Shown here: piece by piece, positions 1 through 7,184 of the stretch
How the letters are laid out: every line of letters begins with the position of its first letter
How positions within the stretch are numbered: the stretch's first letter is position 1
Assembly: GCA_031256825.1 (NCBI GenBank)
Contig: JAIRPV010000037.1
Span: 1-33,260, forward strand
Direction: 5' to 3'
DNA: 33,260 bases
Source of the DNA: Oscillospiraceae bacterium
GTDB taxonomy: Bacteria > Bacillota > Clostridia > Oscillospirales > Acutalibacteraceae
Translations under genes and position numbers: made by a program
Notes under the pieces: generated by a model
Databases searched by the model: none
Told to the model about the DNA's origin: nothing
Seen by the model: the letters and a program-made list of their open reading frames with translations, nothing else

Positions 1-57
1 TCTCCGGCAACCCCAATTTCGGCCTGCGATTGAGATGCGGCCCGTTCGGGATTTCGC

Positions 58-86
58 TTGCTTTTTCCTCGGGTTTGCTGTATAAT
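58..86 (+). promoter_or_regulatory. Probable topB promoter
   Basis: A TTGCTT -35 element at 58-63 and a perfect TATAAT -10 at 81-86 are separated by 17 bases. The predicted transcript start is about 25 bases before the topB start codon. The 57 bases before it show no gene I can support. Confidence 0.7.
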
Positions 87-118
87 AGAACCGGAACTTG
101 ACGACCGGAGGAATCGAA

Positions 119-2347
119 ATGCCAAACAAAACCCTTGTTCTTGCGGAAAAGCCTTCTGTTGCCCGCGAAATTGCGCGGGTGCTGGGCTGCCGCCAAAGCG
201 GCCCCGGCTGCCTGATGGGCGGCAGCTATATCGTCACCTGGGCTTTGGGCCATTTGGTCACGTTGGCCGACCCGGAAACCTACGGCGAAACATACAAGCA
301 ATGGCGGCTGGAAGATCTGCCCATGCTGCCCAAAAACATGCAGCTGGTGGTGATCAAAGAAACCGGGAAGCAATTCAGCGCGGTTTCCGCTTTGCTGCGC
401 CGCGCGGATGTTGGCGACGTTGTGATTGCCACGGACGCGGGCCGCGAAGGCGAGCTGGTGGCCCGGTGGATCCTGCAAAAAGCCGGCTGCAAAAAGCCCC
501 TGCGCCGCCTGTGGATTTCTTCCCAGACCGACAGGGCCATTCGCGATGGTTTTGCGAACCTCCGCCCTGGCAGGGAATACGAAAATCTTTTCCACGCCGC
601 CCGTGCCCGGGCCGAGGCCGACTGGCTGGTGGGGCTGAACATTACGCGGGCGCTCACTTGCAAGCACGGGGCGCAGCTTTCCGCCGGGCGGGTGCAAACG
701 CCAACGCTGACGCTCATCTGCCGCCGGGAGGAAGAAATTCTGCGCTTTCATCCGAAGGAATATTTCACTGTGCGCGCGCAGTTCGAGGGCTTTGACGCGC
801 TGTATCAGGACAAACAAAAGCAAAGCCGGTTTTTTGAACCGGCCGCCGCCGAAGCCGTCGCCAAAGCCTGCGAAGGGAAGGGGGCAACCGTAGCCGAGCT
901 GAAGCGCGAATATAAGCACCAGGCGCCGCCCGCCGCCTATGATCTGACGGAACTCCAGCGGGACGCCAACAAAACATACGGCCTTTCGGCCAAACAGACC
1001 CTTGACGCAACGCAGCGCCTGTATGAGATCCATAAAATCGTAACATATCCGCGAACCGACAGCCGTTATATTCCCGAAGACGTTGTGCCAACGCTGCCGG
1101 AGCGGCTGCGGGCCATTGCCTTTGGTTCCTATGCCGAAACGGCGCGGGCTCTGCTGCGGCAAAAGCTGAGCACGCGCTATCTGGTCAACAACGCCAAAGT
1201 CACCGATCATCATGCCATTTTGCCCACAGAAGAGCATCCGGATGTCGTCCGGCTCAGCCGGGCCGAAGCGCAGGTTTACGACCTGATTGTGCGGCGCTTT
1301 TTGGCGGTGCTCAGCGCCCCGCACGAATATGACGACGTCCGTGTGCGGCTGCAAATAGGGCAGCACAGCTTTTTTGCCCGGGGCAAAAGCGTGCGCCAAC
1401 CGGGCTGGAAGGCGGTGTATGGCAATTGGGACGACGACGGGGACAGAGCGGAAGAAGAGACGCAAAGCCTGCCTGCGCTGCGCCAGGGGCAAAGTTTGCG
1501 GGCCAACGCGCTGCGGCTGCAAAGCGGAAAAACAAAGCCGCCGGCGCGCTACACCGAAGCCACGCTGCTCTCGGCCATGGAGCACCCGGTGGAGGAGGCA
1601 GGGATCAGGAGACAGGAGACAGGGGGCGAACAGGAGATAGGAATCAGGGAGCAGGGGATAGGAGAAACGGGGCGTACTCCCCTAACGCCGAATCCCTCCG
1701 CCCTCCCTCCTTCGCTGGGTACGCCCGCGACAAGAGCCGATATCATAGAAAAATTGTTCGATTCGTTTTATATGGAACGGCGCGGCAAAGAGATCGTTCC
1801 AACCTCAAAGGGGCGGCAGCTGGTCAAGATTGCGCCGCCGTCGCTGACTTCCGCCGCGCTGACCGCCCAGTGGGAACAGCGGCTGGCGAATATCGCCAAC
1901 GGGCGCGAGCGGGCCGAAACATTCCTGGAAGAAATGCGCCGCTACGCCGCCGCGCTGGTAAGCGAAGCAATCGCCTCCGACGCAAAATATGTTCACGACA
2001 ACGCCACGCGGGAGATCTGCCCGGATTGCGGCAAATTCTTGCTGGATGTCACCGGCAAAAAAGGCCGCATGCTCGTCTGCCCCGATCGGGACTGCGGCTA
2101 CCGCAAAAATGTGAGCATGATCACCAACGCCCGCTGCCCCGAATGCCACAAAAAGCTGGAACTGCGGGGCGAGGGCGACAAAAAAAGCTTTTACTGCACC
2201 TGCGGCTACCGCGAAAAAGCTTCCGCCTTTGAAGAGCGGAAGCAAAGCGCCGGGGCAAATAAGCGCGAGACCCAGCGCTTTTTGGAGTCCCAAAAGGACG
2301 AAGCGCGCACCACGCTGGGGGATCTGTTCCAAGGGCTGGAGCTATAA
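119..2347 (+). CDS. topB: DNA topoisomerase III (TopB)
   Basis: Type IA topoisomerase of 742 residues that relaxes and decatenates DNA by cutting one strand. The Toprim domain is N-terminal, with the ATDAGREGE metal-binding motif near residues 104-112. The catalytic tyrosine is Y310 in TYPRTDSR. The conserved GTPATRA motif is near 534-540. Two C-terminal Cys4 zinc-ribbon-like units follow (CPDCGK and CPECHKK type). I chose the ATG at 119 because GGAGG at 107-111 lies 7 bases upstream; a TTG 21 bases earlier in frame lacks a ribosome site. Residues about 495-532, just before GTPATRA, are an unusual low-complexity insert encoded by a purine-rich 7-base repeat (RRQETGGEQEIG and onward). The usual helix of TopB there is replaced or interrupted. 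Firmicute topB copies often sit on mobile elements, but I see no conjugation genes here. Confidence 0.95.
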   Translation: MPNKTLVLAEKPSVAREIARVLGCRQSGPGCLMGGSYIVTWALGHLVTLADPETYGETYKQWRLEDLPMLPKNMQLVVIKETGKQFSAVSALLRRADVGDVVIATDAGREGELVARWILQKAGCKKPLRRLWISSQTDRAIRDGFANLRPGREYENLFHAARARAEADWLVGLNITRALTCKHGAQLSAGRVQTPTLTLICRREEEILRFHPKEYFTVRAQFEGFDALYQDKQKQSRFFEPAAAEAVAKACEGKGATVAELKREYKHQAPPAAYDLTELQRDANKTYGLSAKQTLDATQRLYEIHKIVTYPRTDSRYIPEDVVPTLPERLRAIAFGSYAETARALLRQKLSTRYLVNNAKVTDHHAILPTEEHPDVVRLSRAEAQVYDLIVRRFLAVLSAPHEYDDVRVRLQIGQHSFFARGKSVRQPGWKAVYGNWDDDGDRAEEETQSLPALRQGQSLRANALRLQSGKTKPPARYTEATLLSAMEHPVEEAGIRRQETGGEQEIGIREQGIGETGRTPLTPNPSALPPSLGTPATRADIIEKLFDSFYMERRGKEIVPTSKGRQLVKIAPPSLTSAALTAQWEQRLANIANGRERAETFLEEMRRYAAALVSEAIASDAKYVHDNATREICPDCGKFLLDVTGKKGRMLVCPDRDCGYRKNVSMITNARCPECHKKLELRGEGDKKSFYCTCGYREKASAFEERKQSAGANKRETQRFLESQKDEARTTLGDLFQGLEL
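1602..1661 (+). repeat. Degenerate 7-base purine-rich repeat inside topB
   Basis: Eight consecutive units read GGATCAG, GAGACAG, GAGACAG, (11-base unit), GAGATAG, GAATCAG, GGAGCAG and GGGATAG. They keep the topB frame open and encode a QETG/EIG/EQG-rich segment. A related two-copy version lies in the GH130-mutase gene at 8344-8376 (minus strand). Confidence 0.85.
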
Positions 2348-2454
2348 GCCGGCCAACGCCGCCCGCCAAAAACTTCTTTCGTGTATTCCTCACAGGGCAT
2401 TCTGCGCGGCTTAGCCCCGCAGGCCCGGCGAGGAATATTTTCCAATTTATGGTA

Positions 2455-2483
2455 TTGACAAGCGCCCGCAGAATAGATATAAT
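2455..2483 (+). promoter_or_regulatory. Consensus sigma-A promoter
   Basis: A perfect TTGACA (2455-2460) and a perfect TATAAT (2478-2483) are spaced by 17 bases. The site lies 35 bases before the start codon of the small exported protein and is one of the strongest promoters in the window. Confidence 0.9.
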
Positions 2484-2517
2484 AAAAATACCATTAATTG
2501 GAAGAAGAGGAGTCCCT

Positions 2518-2925
2518 ATGAAAAAGAGCATCAGCATTGTTCTGGCTGTCCTAACGCTGAGCTGCGCGCTGTGCGTTGGCGCGGGCGCCGCGAAAAGCAG
2601 CTCCACAGGCGCGTTCAATCCCTTTCCCGGCATTGCCGATCTGACGAAAGAGGCCATGCCCGGCAGTTTTTACGCCAAAGTGGCCGAGGCGTATCGGCAA
2701 GGCAAGCTCACCGAGGCCGAAGCGCTGCAAATCATCACCGCCGTCAACACCAACGGTTTTTTGAACCTCTTGAGCAGCAGTAGCAAGCCTGTCACCAGCA
2801 CTTTGCCGATAGAACTCAAGCGCGCGCTGCACCGGGCCGACGTCGTAAAATTTCCGCTTTGGGAGCGCAGCAAGTTCTGGAACGCGTTCTTTAAGTACCT
2901 TTTGTTCGGCTGGATTTGGATGTAG
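2518..2925 (+). CDS. Small exported protein, unknown function
   Basis: 135 residues, family not recognised. The first 24 or so residues form a classical Sec signal peptide: MKKS, a hydrophobic stretch, then small residues around GAGAAKSS. There is no lipobox with a clear downstream cysteine pattern, so cleavage near residues 23-25 is the best guess. The mature part is about 110 residues, starts with a Ser/Thr linker, has a helical segment rich in Ala/Glu (about 55-75), and ends in an aromatic, hydrophobic tail (FFKYLLFGWIWM) that could bind membrane. AGAGGAG lies just before the ATG. It has its own consensus promoter and is convergent with leuB, 24 bases away. High expression is implied; the function is unknown. 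Confidence 0.8.
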   Translation: MKKSISIVLAVLTLSCALCVGAGAAKSSSTGAFNPFPGIADLTKEAMPGSFYAKVAEAYRQGKLTEAEALQIITAVNTNGFLNLLSSSSKPVTSTLPIELKRALHRADVVKFPLWERSKFWNAFFKYLLFGWIWM

Positions 2926-2949
2926 CAGGGCGTTGTTCGCGCTGCGCGG

Positions 2950-4035
2950 TTATCCCAGCCCCTCGCAAACCGCGTTGCCCATCTCCGCGCAGCCAACTTT
3001 TTCGTACCCCGCCTCAAAAATATCCCCCGTGCGTTTGGTTTCCAGCGCCTTGTTCACGGCGGCTTCTATGGCCGCCGCCGCCGCAGGCTCGTTCAGGGAA
3101 TATTGCAGCAGCATGGCCCCGGAAAGAATGGTGGCAAGGGGGTTGGCAATCCCTTGCCCGGCGATGTCCGGCGCGGAGCCGTGGATGGGTTCGTAAAGCC
3201 CGAAGGCGCGGCTGCCGCTGGATTCGCCCAGGCTGGCGCTGGCCAGCATGCCAATGCTGCCGCTGATCATGCTCGCTTCGTCGCTCAGAATATCGCCAAA
3301 GATGTTCGATGTGACAATCACGTCAAATTGCCGGGGGTGGCGCACCAGCTGCATGGCGCAGTTGTCCACATACATGTGGCTAAGCTCCACATCCGGGTAG
3401 TCCGCCGCCACGCGCAAAACTGTCTCGCGCCAGAGGCGGCTGCTTTCGAGCACATTGGCTTTGTCAACGCTGCAAAGCCGGCCCGCGCGCTTGCGCGCCA
3501 TTTCGAACCCCACCCGGGCAATCCGCTCAATTTCCGGCACAGTGTAACATTCTGTGTCGAAGGCGGCGGGCTGGCCCGCTTTTTCTGTGCGGCCGCGCTC
3601 GCCAAAATAAATGCCGCCGGTCAGTTCGCGCACAATCATGATATCCAGGCCTTCGCCGATGATGTCCTGCCGGATGGGCGACGCCTGGCGCAGCGGCCGA
3701 AAAATGCGGGCGGGCCGGAGGTTGGCATAAAGCCCCAGCGCCGCGCGGATGCCCAACAGGCCCGCCTCAGGGCGCAGATGCCCCGGCAGGGAATCCCATT
3801 GCCAGCCGCCAACGGCCCCGAGCAGCACGCTGTCGCAGGCCTTGCAAATTTCGATCGTTTCGGGCGGCAGCGGCAGCCCGGTTTGATCAATCGCGCAGCC
3901 GCCCATCAGGCAGGGCTTGTAGTCGAAACGAAAGCCGAACCGTTCGCCCGCGCGGTCGAGCACTTTGAGGGTTTCTTCCACAATTTCAGGCCCAATGCCG
4001 TCGCCCCGAATTACGGCCAAGGTATAAGTTTTCAT
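2950..4035 (-). CDS. leuB: 3-isopropylmalate dehydrogenase
   Basis: 361 residues, the normal family length. It catalyses NAD-dependent oxidative decarboxylation of 3-isopropylmalate in leucine synthesis. The N-terminus has [12 protein letters not shown]. The substrate region carries [13 protein letters not shown], and the metal/NAD region has [18 protein letters not shown] followed by [12 protein letters not shown]. The ATG is preceded by CGGAGG. No leuA, leuC or leuD lies beside it. It follows the GH5 gene on the same strand after 57 bases that contain a perfect palindrome, so it may be co-transcribed or have its own control. Paralogous tartrate or isocitrate dehydrogenases are less likely given the GELTGG-type motif. 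Confidence 0.93.
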   Translation of the reverse strand: MKTYTLAVIRGDGIGPEIVEETLKVLDRAGERFGFRFDYKPCLMGGCAIDQTGLPLPPETIEICKACDSVLLGAVGGWQWDSLPGHLRPEAGLLGIRAALGLYANLRPARIFRPLRQASPIRQDIIGEGLDIMIVRELTGGIYFGERGRTEKAGQPAAFDTECYTVPEIERIARVGFEMARKRAGRLCSVDKANVLESSRLWRETVLRVAADYPDVELSHMYVDNCAMQLVRHPRQFDVIVTSNIFGDILSDEASMISGSIGMLASASLGESSGSRAFGLYEPIHGSAPDIAGQGIANPLATILSGAMLLQYSLNEPAAAAAIEAAVNKALETKRTGDIFEAGYEKVGCAEMGNAVCEGLG

Positions 4036-4064
4036 AAGGTTCCTCCGACGCGCTTTTTATGATG

Positions 4065-4081
4065 GCGTTCCCCGGGAACGC
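4065..4081. promoter_or_regulatory. Perfect 8-1-8 palindrome between GH5 and leuB
   Basis: GCGTTCCC, one base, then GGGAACGC. It lies 30 bases upstream of the leuB start and just after the GH5 stop. It could be an operator or a short hairpin. No T-run follows on the minus strand, so an intrinsic terminator is not supported. Confidence 0.4.
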
Positions 4082-4092
4082 GTTGACCCGCC

Positions 4093-5544
4093 CTAGTTAT
4101 AGTGTACCACAATCCTGCCGCTGCGCTCTGTTATTTTCAGCACCGTGCCCTCGTATTCCACCCGTGCGCCTTTGCCCGCCTCCACATTGTCGTATCCGTT
4201 GGGCAAATAAATTTCTGTGGGCAGCTCTTCGTCGCGGGGCGTGTAATCCAATGTAAAAATCTTGCGCTCCGTGTCAACGGCGAAGGAGCCGATGGTTCCG
4301 TTGACCGCCCGGGGATAGGGGCGCGCGAGCACGCGCATGATGGGCTGATCATAAAAGCCCGGGGTGTAGGTGAAATAGGTGTTGCTCCAGTTGCGCGCCT
4401 CAAAAAAGTCGAGCAGGTGGCTGATGTGGGGGAAGAACCCTTCGCCTTCGCCGCCGCCGCCCCATTCGCCAACTATCACAGGCACGTTCATGGCCGCCTG
4501 GTTTTGGGCCATCTGCCCGAACATAAACCCGGTGCGCTCGTTGCTGGCGAACTGGTAGGCCGGGGTGTCCACCAAAAAGTCGTAACCATGCGGGCTATAA
4601 ACAATCGCTTCGCCCGCAGGCGGTTCGATGCGGAACGGGATGCCCAGGTTGCACCAATAATTGTGTTCCAGAAGAATCACGCCGTTCGGGGTGATTTCCC
4701 GCAGGGCGGCGATCATGCGCGCAACGAAGGGCGCGTAGTGCTCTTTGTCGAATTTTTCAACGAGACCCGCCGCAACTTTTGTGACTTTGCCCATCACTGT
4801 CGGCGTGAGCACATCCAGCGCGTAGCCGCGCCGCTCTTTGTTCAGCGCGGTCTTCAGGAACTGAATACGGTGCACGCTGGGGCTGACGCCGCACACGCGC
4901 ACCAGCTTTGCCACAAGCTTGCGGAAGATCTTGCCGCCGGGCGTGCCCGGGAAAGGCTCGTTGAGCAAATCGAAGCCAAAAAAGGCGGGTTGGTTGGCAT
5001 ACCGCCGCGCGAGCGTCTGCCAGGCTTCGGCCAGATGCTCCTGCAACCCTTTGCCCAGCACTTTGTCGTTGGCCCAGAAGTGATCGAACGCGCGGTGCAC
5101 AGCCTTGTCCAGATAATAGCGATCCGACCAGACAAACCATTGGGGCTTTGCCTCATATTGATCGGTCAGGCAAGCCCAGTAGGGCATGCCCTTGCCCGGC
5201 AGCGCGTTCCCTTTCCCAAAATCAGAGTAAAGATCCTGGTGCATGTCCAGCATAATATAGATGTCGTATTTGGCGGCCAAAGCAAAAACTTCGTCTATCT
5301 TTTGCAGATAGGCTTCGTTGTATTGCCCTTTTTCCGGTTCGATATAGGCCCACATCAGCCCCAGCCGCAGCAGCCGGAAGCCAAGCTTTTGGGAGCGCCG
5401 GAAAAATTCCTCGTCCAAATGCTCGAGCCTGCCGTAGGGCGGCTCTTCGAGCATTTTGTCGTCCTTCAAATTAACCCCGTGAAATATGCACTCGCGGCCA
5501 TGCTCGTCCAGAAGGCGCGTGCCCTGTGTCGTAAAGCGCTGCAT
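4093..5544 (-). CDS. GH5 family glycoside hydrolase, endoglycoceramidase-like, cytoplasmic
   Basis: 483 residues. The (beta/alpha)8 domain carries the glycosphingolipid-hydrolase style signature: FHGVNLKDD near 21-29, IMLDMHQDLYSD near 97-108, the acid/base E196 in FDLLNEPFPGT, YSPHGYDF near 316-323, and the nucleophile E360 in VIVGEWGG. A small C-terminal beta domain (about 415-483) follows, as in endoglycoceramidases and related GH5 beta-glycosidases. There is no signal peptide, so it acts inside the cell, presumably on an imported glycoside or aglycone conjugate. GGGAGG lies 9 bases before the ATG. It has its own promoter and is divergent from the InlB-repeat gene pair. A close alternative is a GH5 glucosylceramidase or beta-primeverosidase-like enzyme; the substrate cannot be read from sequence. 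Confidence 0.85.
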   Translation of the reverse strand: MQRFTTQGTRLLDEHGRECIFHGVNLKDDKMLEEPPYGRLEHLDEEFFRRSQKLGFRLLRLGLMWAYIEPEKGQYNEAYLQKIDEVFALAAKYDIYIMLDMHQDLYSDFGKGNALPGKGMPYWACLTDQYEAKPQWFVWSDRYYLDKAVHRAFDHFWANDKVLGKGLQEHLAEAWQTLARRYANQPAFFGFDLLNEPFPGTPGGKIFRKLVAKLVRVCGVSPSVHRIQFLKTALNKERRGYALDVLTPTVMGKVTKVAAGLVEKFDKEHYAPFVARMIAALREITPNGVILLEHNYWCNLGIPFRIEPPAGEAIVYSPHGYDFLVDTPAYQFASNERTGFMFGQMAQNQAAMNVPVIVGEWGGGGEGEGFFPHISHLLDFFEARNWSNTYFTYTPGFYDQPIMRVLARPYPRAVNGTIGSFAVDTERKIFTLDYTPRDEELPTEIYLPNGYDNVEAGKGARVEYEGTVLKITERSGRIVVHYN

Positions 5545-5603
5545 GTGGTCAACCCTCCCGAATGAATTGATAATATGAATATCCCGCCAATCCGGCTGTC
5601 TTT

Positions 5604-5632
5604 ATTTTACCACAAGGAACCGCAAAAAGCAA
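5604..5632 (-). promoter_or_regulatory. GH5 gene promoter
   Basis: On the minus strand, TTGCTT (5632-5627), 17 bases, then TAAAAT (5609-5604). The TGTGG just upstream of the -10 gives an extended -10 TGn. A pair of A/T-tract repeats begins 25 bases upstream of the -35. Confidence 0.7.
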
Positions 5633-5656
5633 GAGCCAAGCGAAAATATGCTTCGT

Positions 5657-5703
5657 GAAAATTTTTTTTGAAATTTTTTGAAAATCTTTTTTGAAATTTT
5701 TTT
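5657..5703. repeat. A/T-tract tandem repeat upstream of the GH5 promoter
   Basis: Two near-identical units of 23 and 24 bases, each made of a GAAAAT tract and a GAAAT tract followed by T-runs (unit starts at 5657 and 5680). The tracts recur every 10-13 bases, close to helical phase, which suggests curved DNA or an UP-element. The rest of the 372-base gene-free stretch 5545-5916 holds two divergent promoters and nothing else I can support. Confidence 0.6.
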
Positions 5704-5844
5704 GGCATCCCCCCGCTTTTGCGCCCATGCTTTACACCGGTTTAGAATTGCCGCGATTTCCCGTTTGGGTATTCGAAAATGAACAGCCTTTCCCAATCAA
5801 ATAAAAATTGGCTTCGGAGGATTTCCCAATCCCGCCGCAGCGCA

Positions 5845-5873
5845 TTGACATCGGCGGAACCGCGCGATAAAAT
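5845..5873 (+). promoter_or_regulatory. Promoter of the InlB-repeat gene pair
   Basis: TTGACA (5845-5850), 17 bases, TAAAAT (5868-5873). The predicted transcript start is about 37 bases before the ATG at 5917. Confidence 0.8.
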
Positions 5874-5916
5874 GGGATTAAGGCAGCCCAAATTGCAAAG
5901 AAGAGGAAGTATCGCA

Positions 5917-6711
5917 ATGGAATTGATTTGCCAGGAAGGACAGCATAACGTTTATTTTCTCGACAATACAGGCAGGCTCATCGGCACGCCCCTGCGCGTT
6001 GCGCACAACGAGCCGGCGCCGCCGCCGGAATACGAACCGCAGAGCGGCCGCATCTTCCTTTGCTGGAGCCGCAAAACGGATCGCATCATCGAAGATACCT
6101 ACGCCGTGGCCGTCACCCGCCCGGAAGAGCCGCTGGAGTTTTGCAGCGTGACCTATTTCGACGCGGCGGGGCTGGTGCTGGATATGAAACTTGTGCTGGC
6201 GGGCGAAGACGCCCCTCTGCCTGCCTATGCCCCCCCGGAAGGGTATCGTTGCCTCGGCTGGGAGATCCGATCGGAAGACGGCGAAGAACCGCAGCTTTTG
6301 CCGGCGGAAGAAAGCGCCCTGCGCGGCGTAACCGGCGACTGCTGCCTGTATGCCCGCTGCGAAGCGGAGGCCTGCCGGTTATATGCCCTCGATTTGCGGG
6401 AAGAAACCCGGCCCGGCCTGCAATTCCTGGGCAGCTACGGGTTCGGCGCAATAGTTTCGCAGGAAGATCTATTCTGCCTGCACCTGCGCAGCACCCGCTG
6501 CCTGCATCCGTTCCGGCTGACCCTGCAAAGCGACGCCATTTTGGCGCTGACCCCCCAGGGCGTTCGCGCCTTTGATCTGTCCATGCGGCCCATTGAGATG
6601 AACGCCATCTGGCTCATGCCCGACTACGATGCGGAGCAGGCCCGCGCCCAGTCCGCCCCGGCGCAGATTGTGACCTATCGCAACCGCCAGCTGATGCGAA
6701 AGGAGGCTTGA
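5917..6711 (+). CDS. Leaderless protein with InlB-type repeats
   Basis: 264 residues, unknown function. Residues about 10-51 and 75-116 each resemble the InlB/Listeria-Bacteroides beta-grasp repeat: an x-V-x-F-x-D-x-x-G start, a central proline-rich turn, and an end like GYRCLGW or GRIFLCW. The region after 150 is more divergent. Such repeats usually lie in secreted surface proteins, yet no signal peptide, transmembrane helix or cell-wall anchor is visible. I chose the ATG at 5917 because AGAGGAAG precedes it and the promoter lies just upstream; the frame stays open 46 codons earlier, but no start there fits. The next gene follows within 5 bases and has the same repeat type, so the two likely act together. 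Possible roles are a cytoplasmic scaffold or a protein exported by another route. Confidence 0.75.
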   Translation: MELICQEGQHNVYFLDNTGRLIGTPLRVAHNEPAPPPEYEPQSGRIFLCWSRKTDRIIEDTYAVAVTRPEEPLEFCSVTYFDAAGLVLDMKLVLAGEDAPLPAYAPPEGYRCLGWEIRSEDGEEPQLLPAEESALRGVTGDCCLYARCEAEACRLYALDLREETRPGLQFLGSYGFGAIVSQEDLFCLHLRSTRCLHPFRLTLQSDAILALTPQGVRAFDLSMRPIEMNAIWLMPDYDAEQARAQSAPAQIVTYRNRQLMRKEA

Positions 6712-6716
6712 TTGTT

Positions 6717-7100
6717 TTGCCGCTGAAAACCTATCGCGTGGAATTCTTCGACGCCAACGGCATGCCGCTGGGGGAGTGCCGCGCGGTTTATGGTTCCGCC
6801 GCGCATCCGCCGAAAGCGCCGCATCCGCCCAAAGGCTGGCGGTTTGATCACTGGGAACCCGAAGTTTGTTTTGTGCGCAGCAACCTGCGTTCTGTGGCGG
6901 TCTACGCCCCGAAGGAATATTTGGTGACATTTATGAGCGAAACCGGCACTGTGCTCAAGCGGGAATATGTGCCCTACGGGGGCGACGCCACCCCGCCGCA
7001 ATACCACGCCTGCGGCCGTGCCGCCCGCTGGAGCGGCCCCACGCAAAACATCCGCCGCGCGGAAACGTTCCGGGCGCAGTTTGAGGGCGCGGTAGCGTAA
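6717..7100 (+). CDS. Second leaderless InlB-repeat protein
   Basis: 127 residues that consist almost entirely of two InlB-like repeats, about 6-48 (VEFFDANGMPLGE, ending WRFDHW) and 68-107 (VTFMSETGTVL, VPYGGDATPP). The likely start is TTG at 6717, 10 bases after AAGGAGG (6700-6706). A TTG at 6708 is too close to the ribosome site and overlaps the upstream stop. No export signal is visible. It forms a two-gene transcription unit with the preceding gene. An original single gene split by a stop is possible, because the two proteins together would give a continuous four-repeat chain, but the good ribosome site argues for two genes. Confidence 0.7.
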   Translation: MPLKTYRVEFFDANGMPLGECRAVYGSAAHPPKAPHPPKGWRFDHWEPEVCFVRSNLRSVAVYAPKEYLVTFMSETGTVLKREYVPYGGDATPPQYHACGRAARWSGPTQNIRRAETFRAQFEGAVA

Positions 7101-7130
7101 CTGAGATCCTGTTTCTGAGGTTCCGGCTCC

Positions 7131-7166
7131 ATAAAAAACCCCCGGGCAGTCGGCTGTCCGGGGGTT
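7131..7166 (-). terminator. Intrinsic terminator of the GH130-mutase gene
   Basis: A 13-base stem (7137-7149 with 7154-7166, one G-U wobble) closes a 4-base loop. Read on the minus strand it is followed by six T (7138-7133). It starts 18 bases after the stop codon of the fusion gene and may also stop readthrough from the plus-strand pair. Confidence 0.9.
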
Positions 7167-7184
7167 CGTCGTCGTCTTACTTCT

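Noticed and set aside
2348-2450. Terminator after topB
   Set aside because: A stem of the CTGCG...CGCAG type exists near 2400-2420, but no T-run follows.
3103-4062. 319-codon open frame on the plus strand opposite leuB
   Set aside because: Antisense of a clear LeuB; no motif.
4102-5565. 487-codon open frame on the plus strand opposite the GH5 gene
   Set aside because: Antisense shadow; no ribosome site, no motif, and the GH5 on the other strand is complete.
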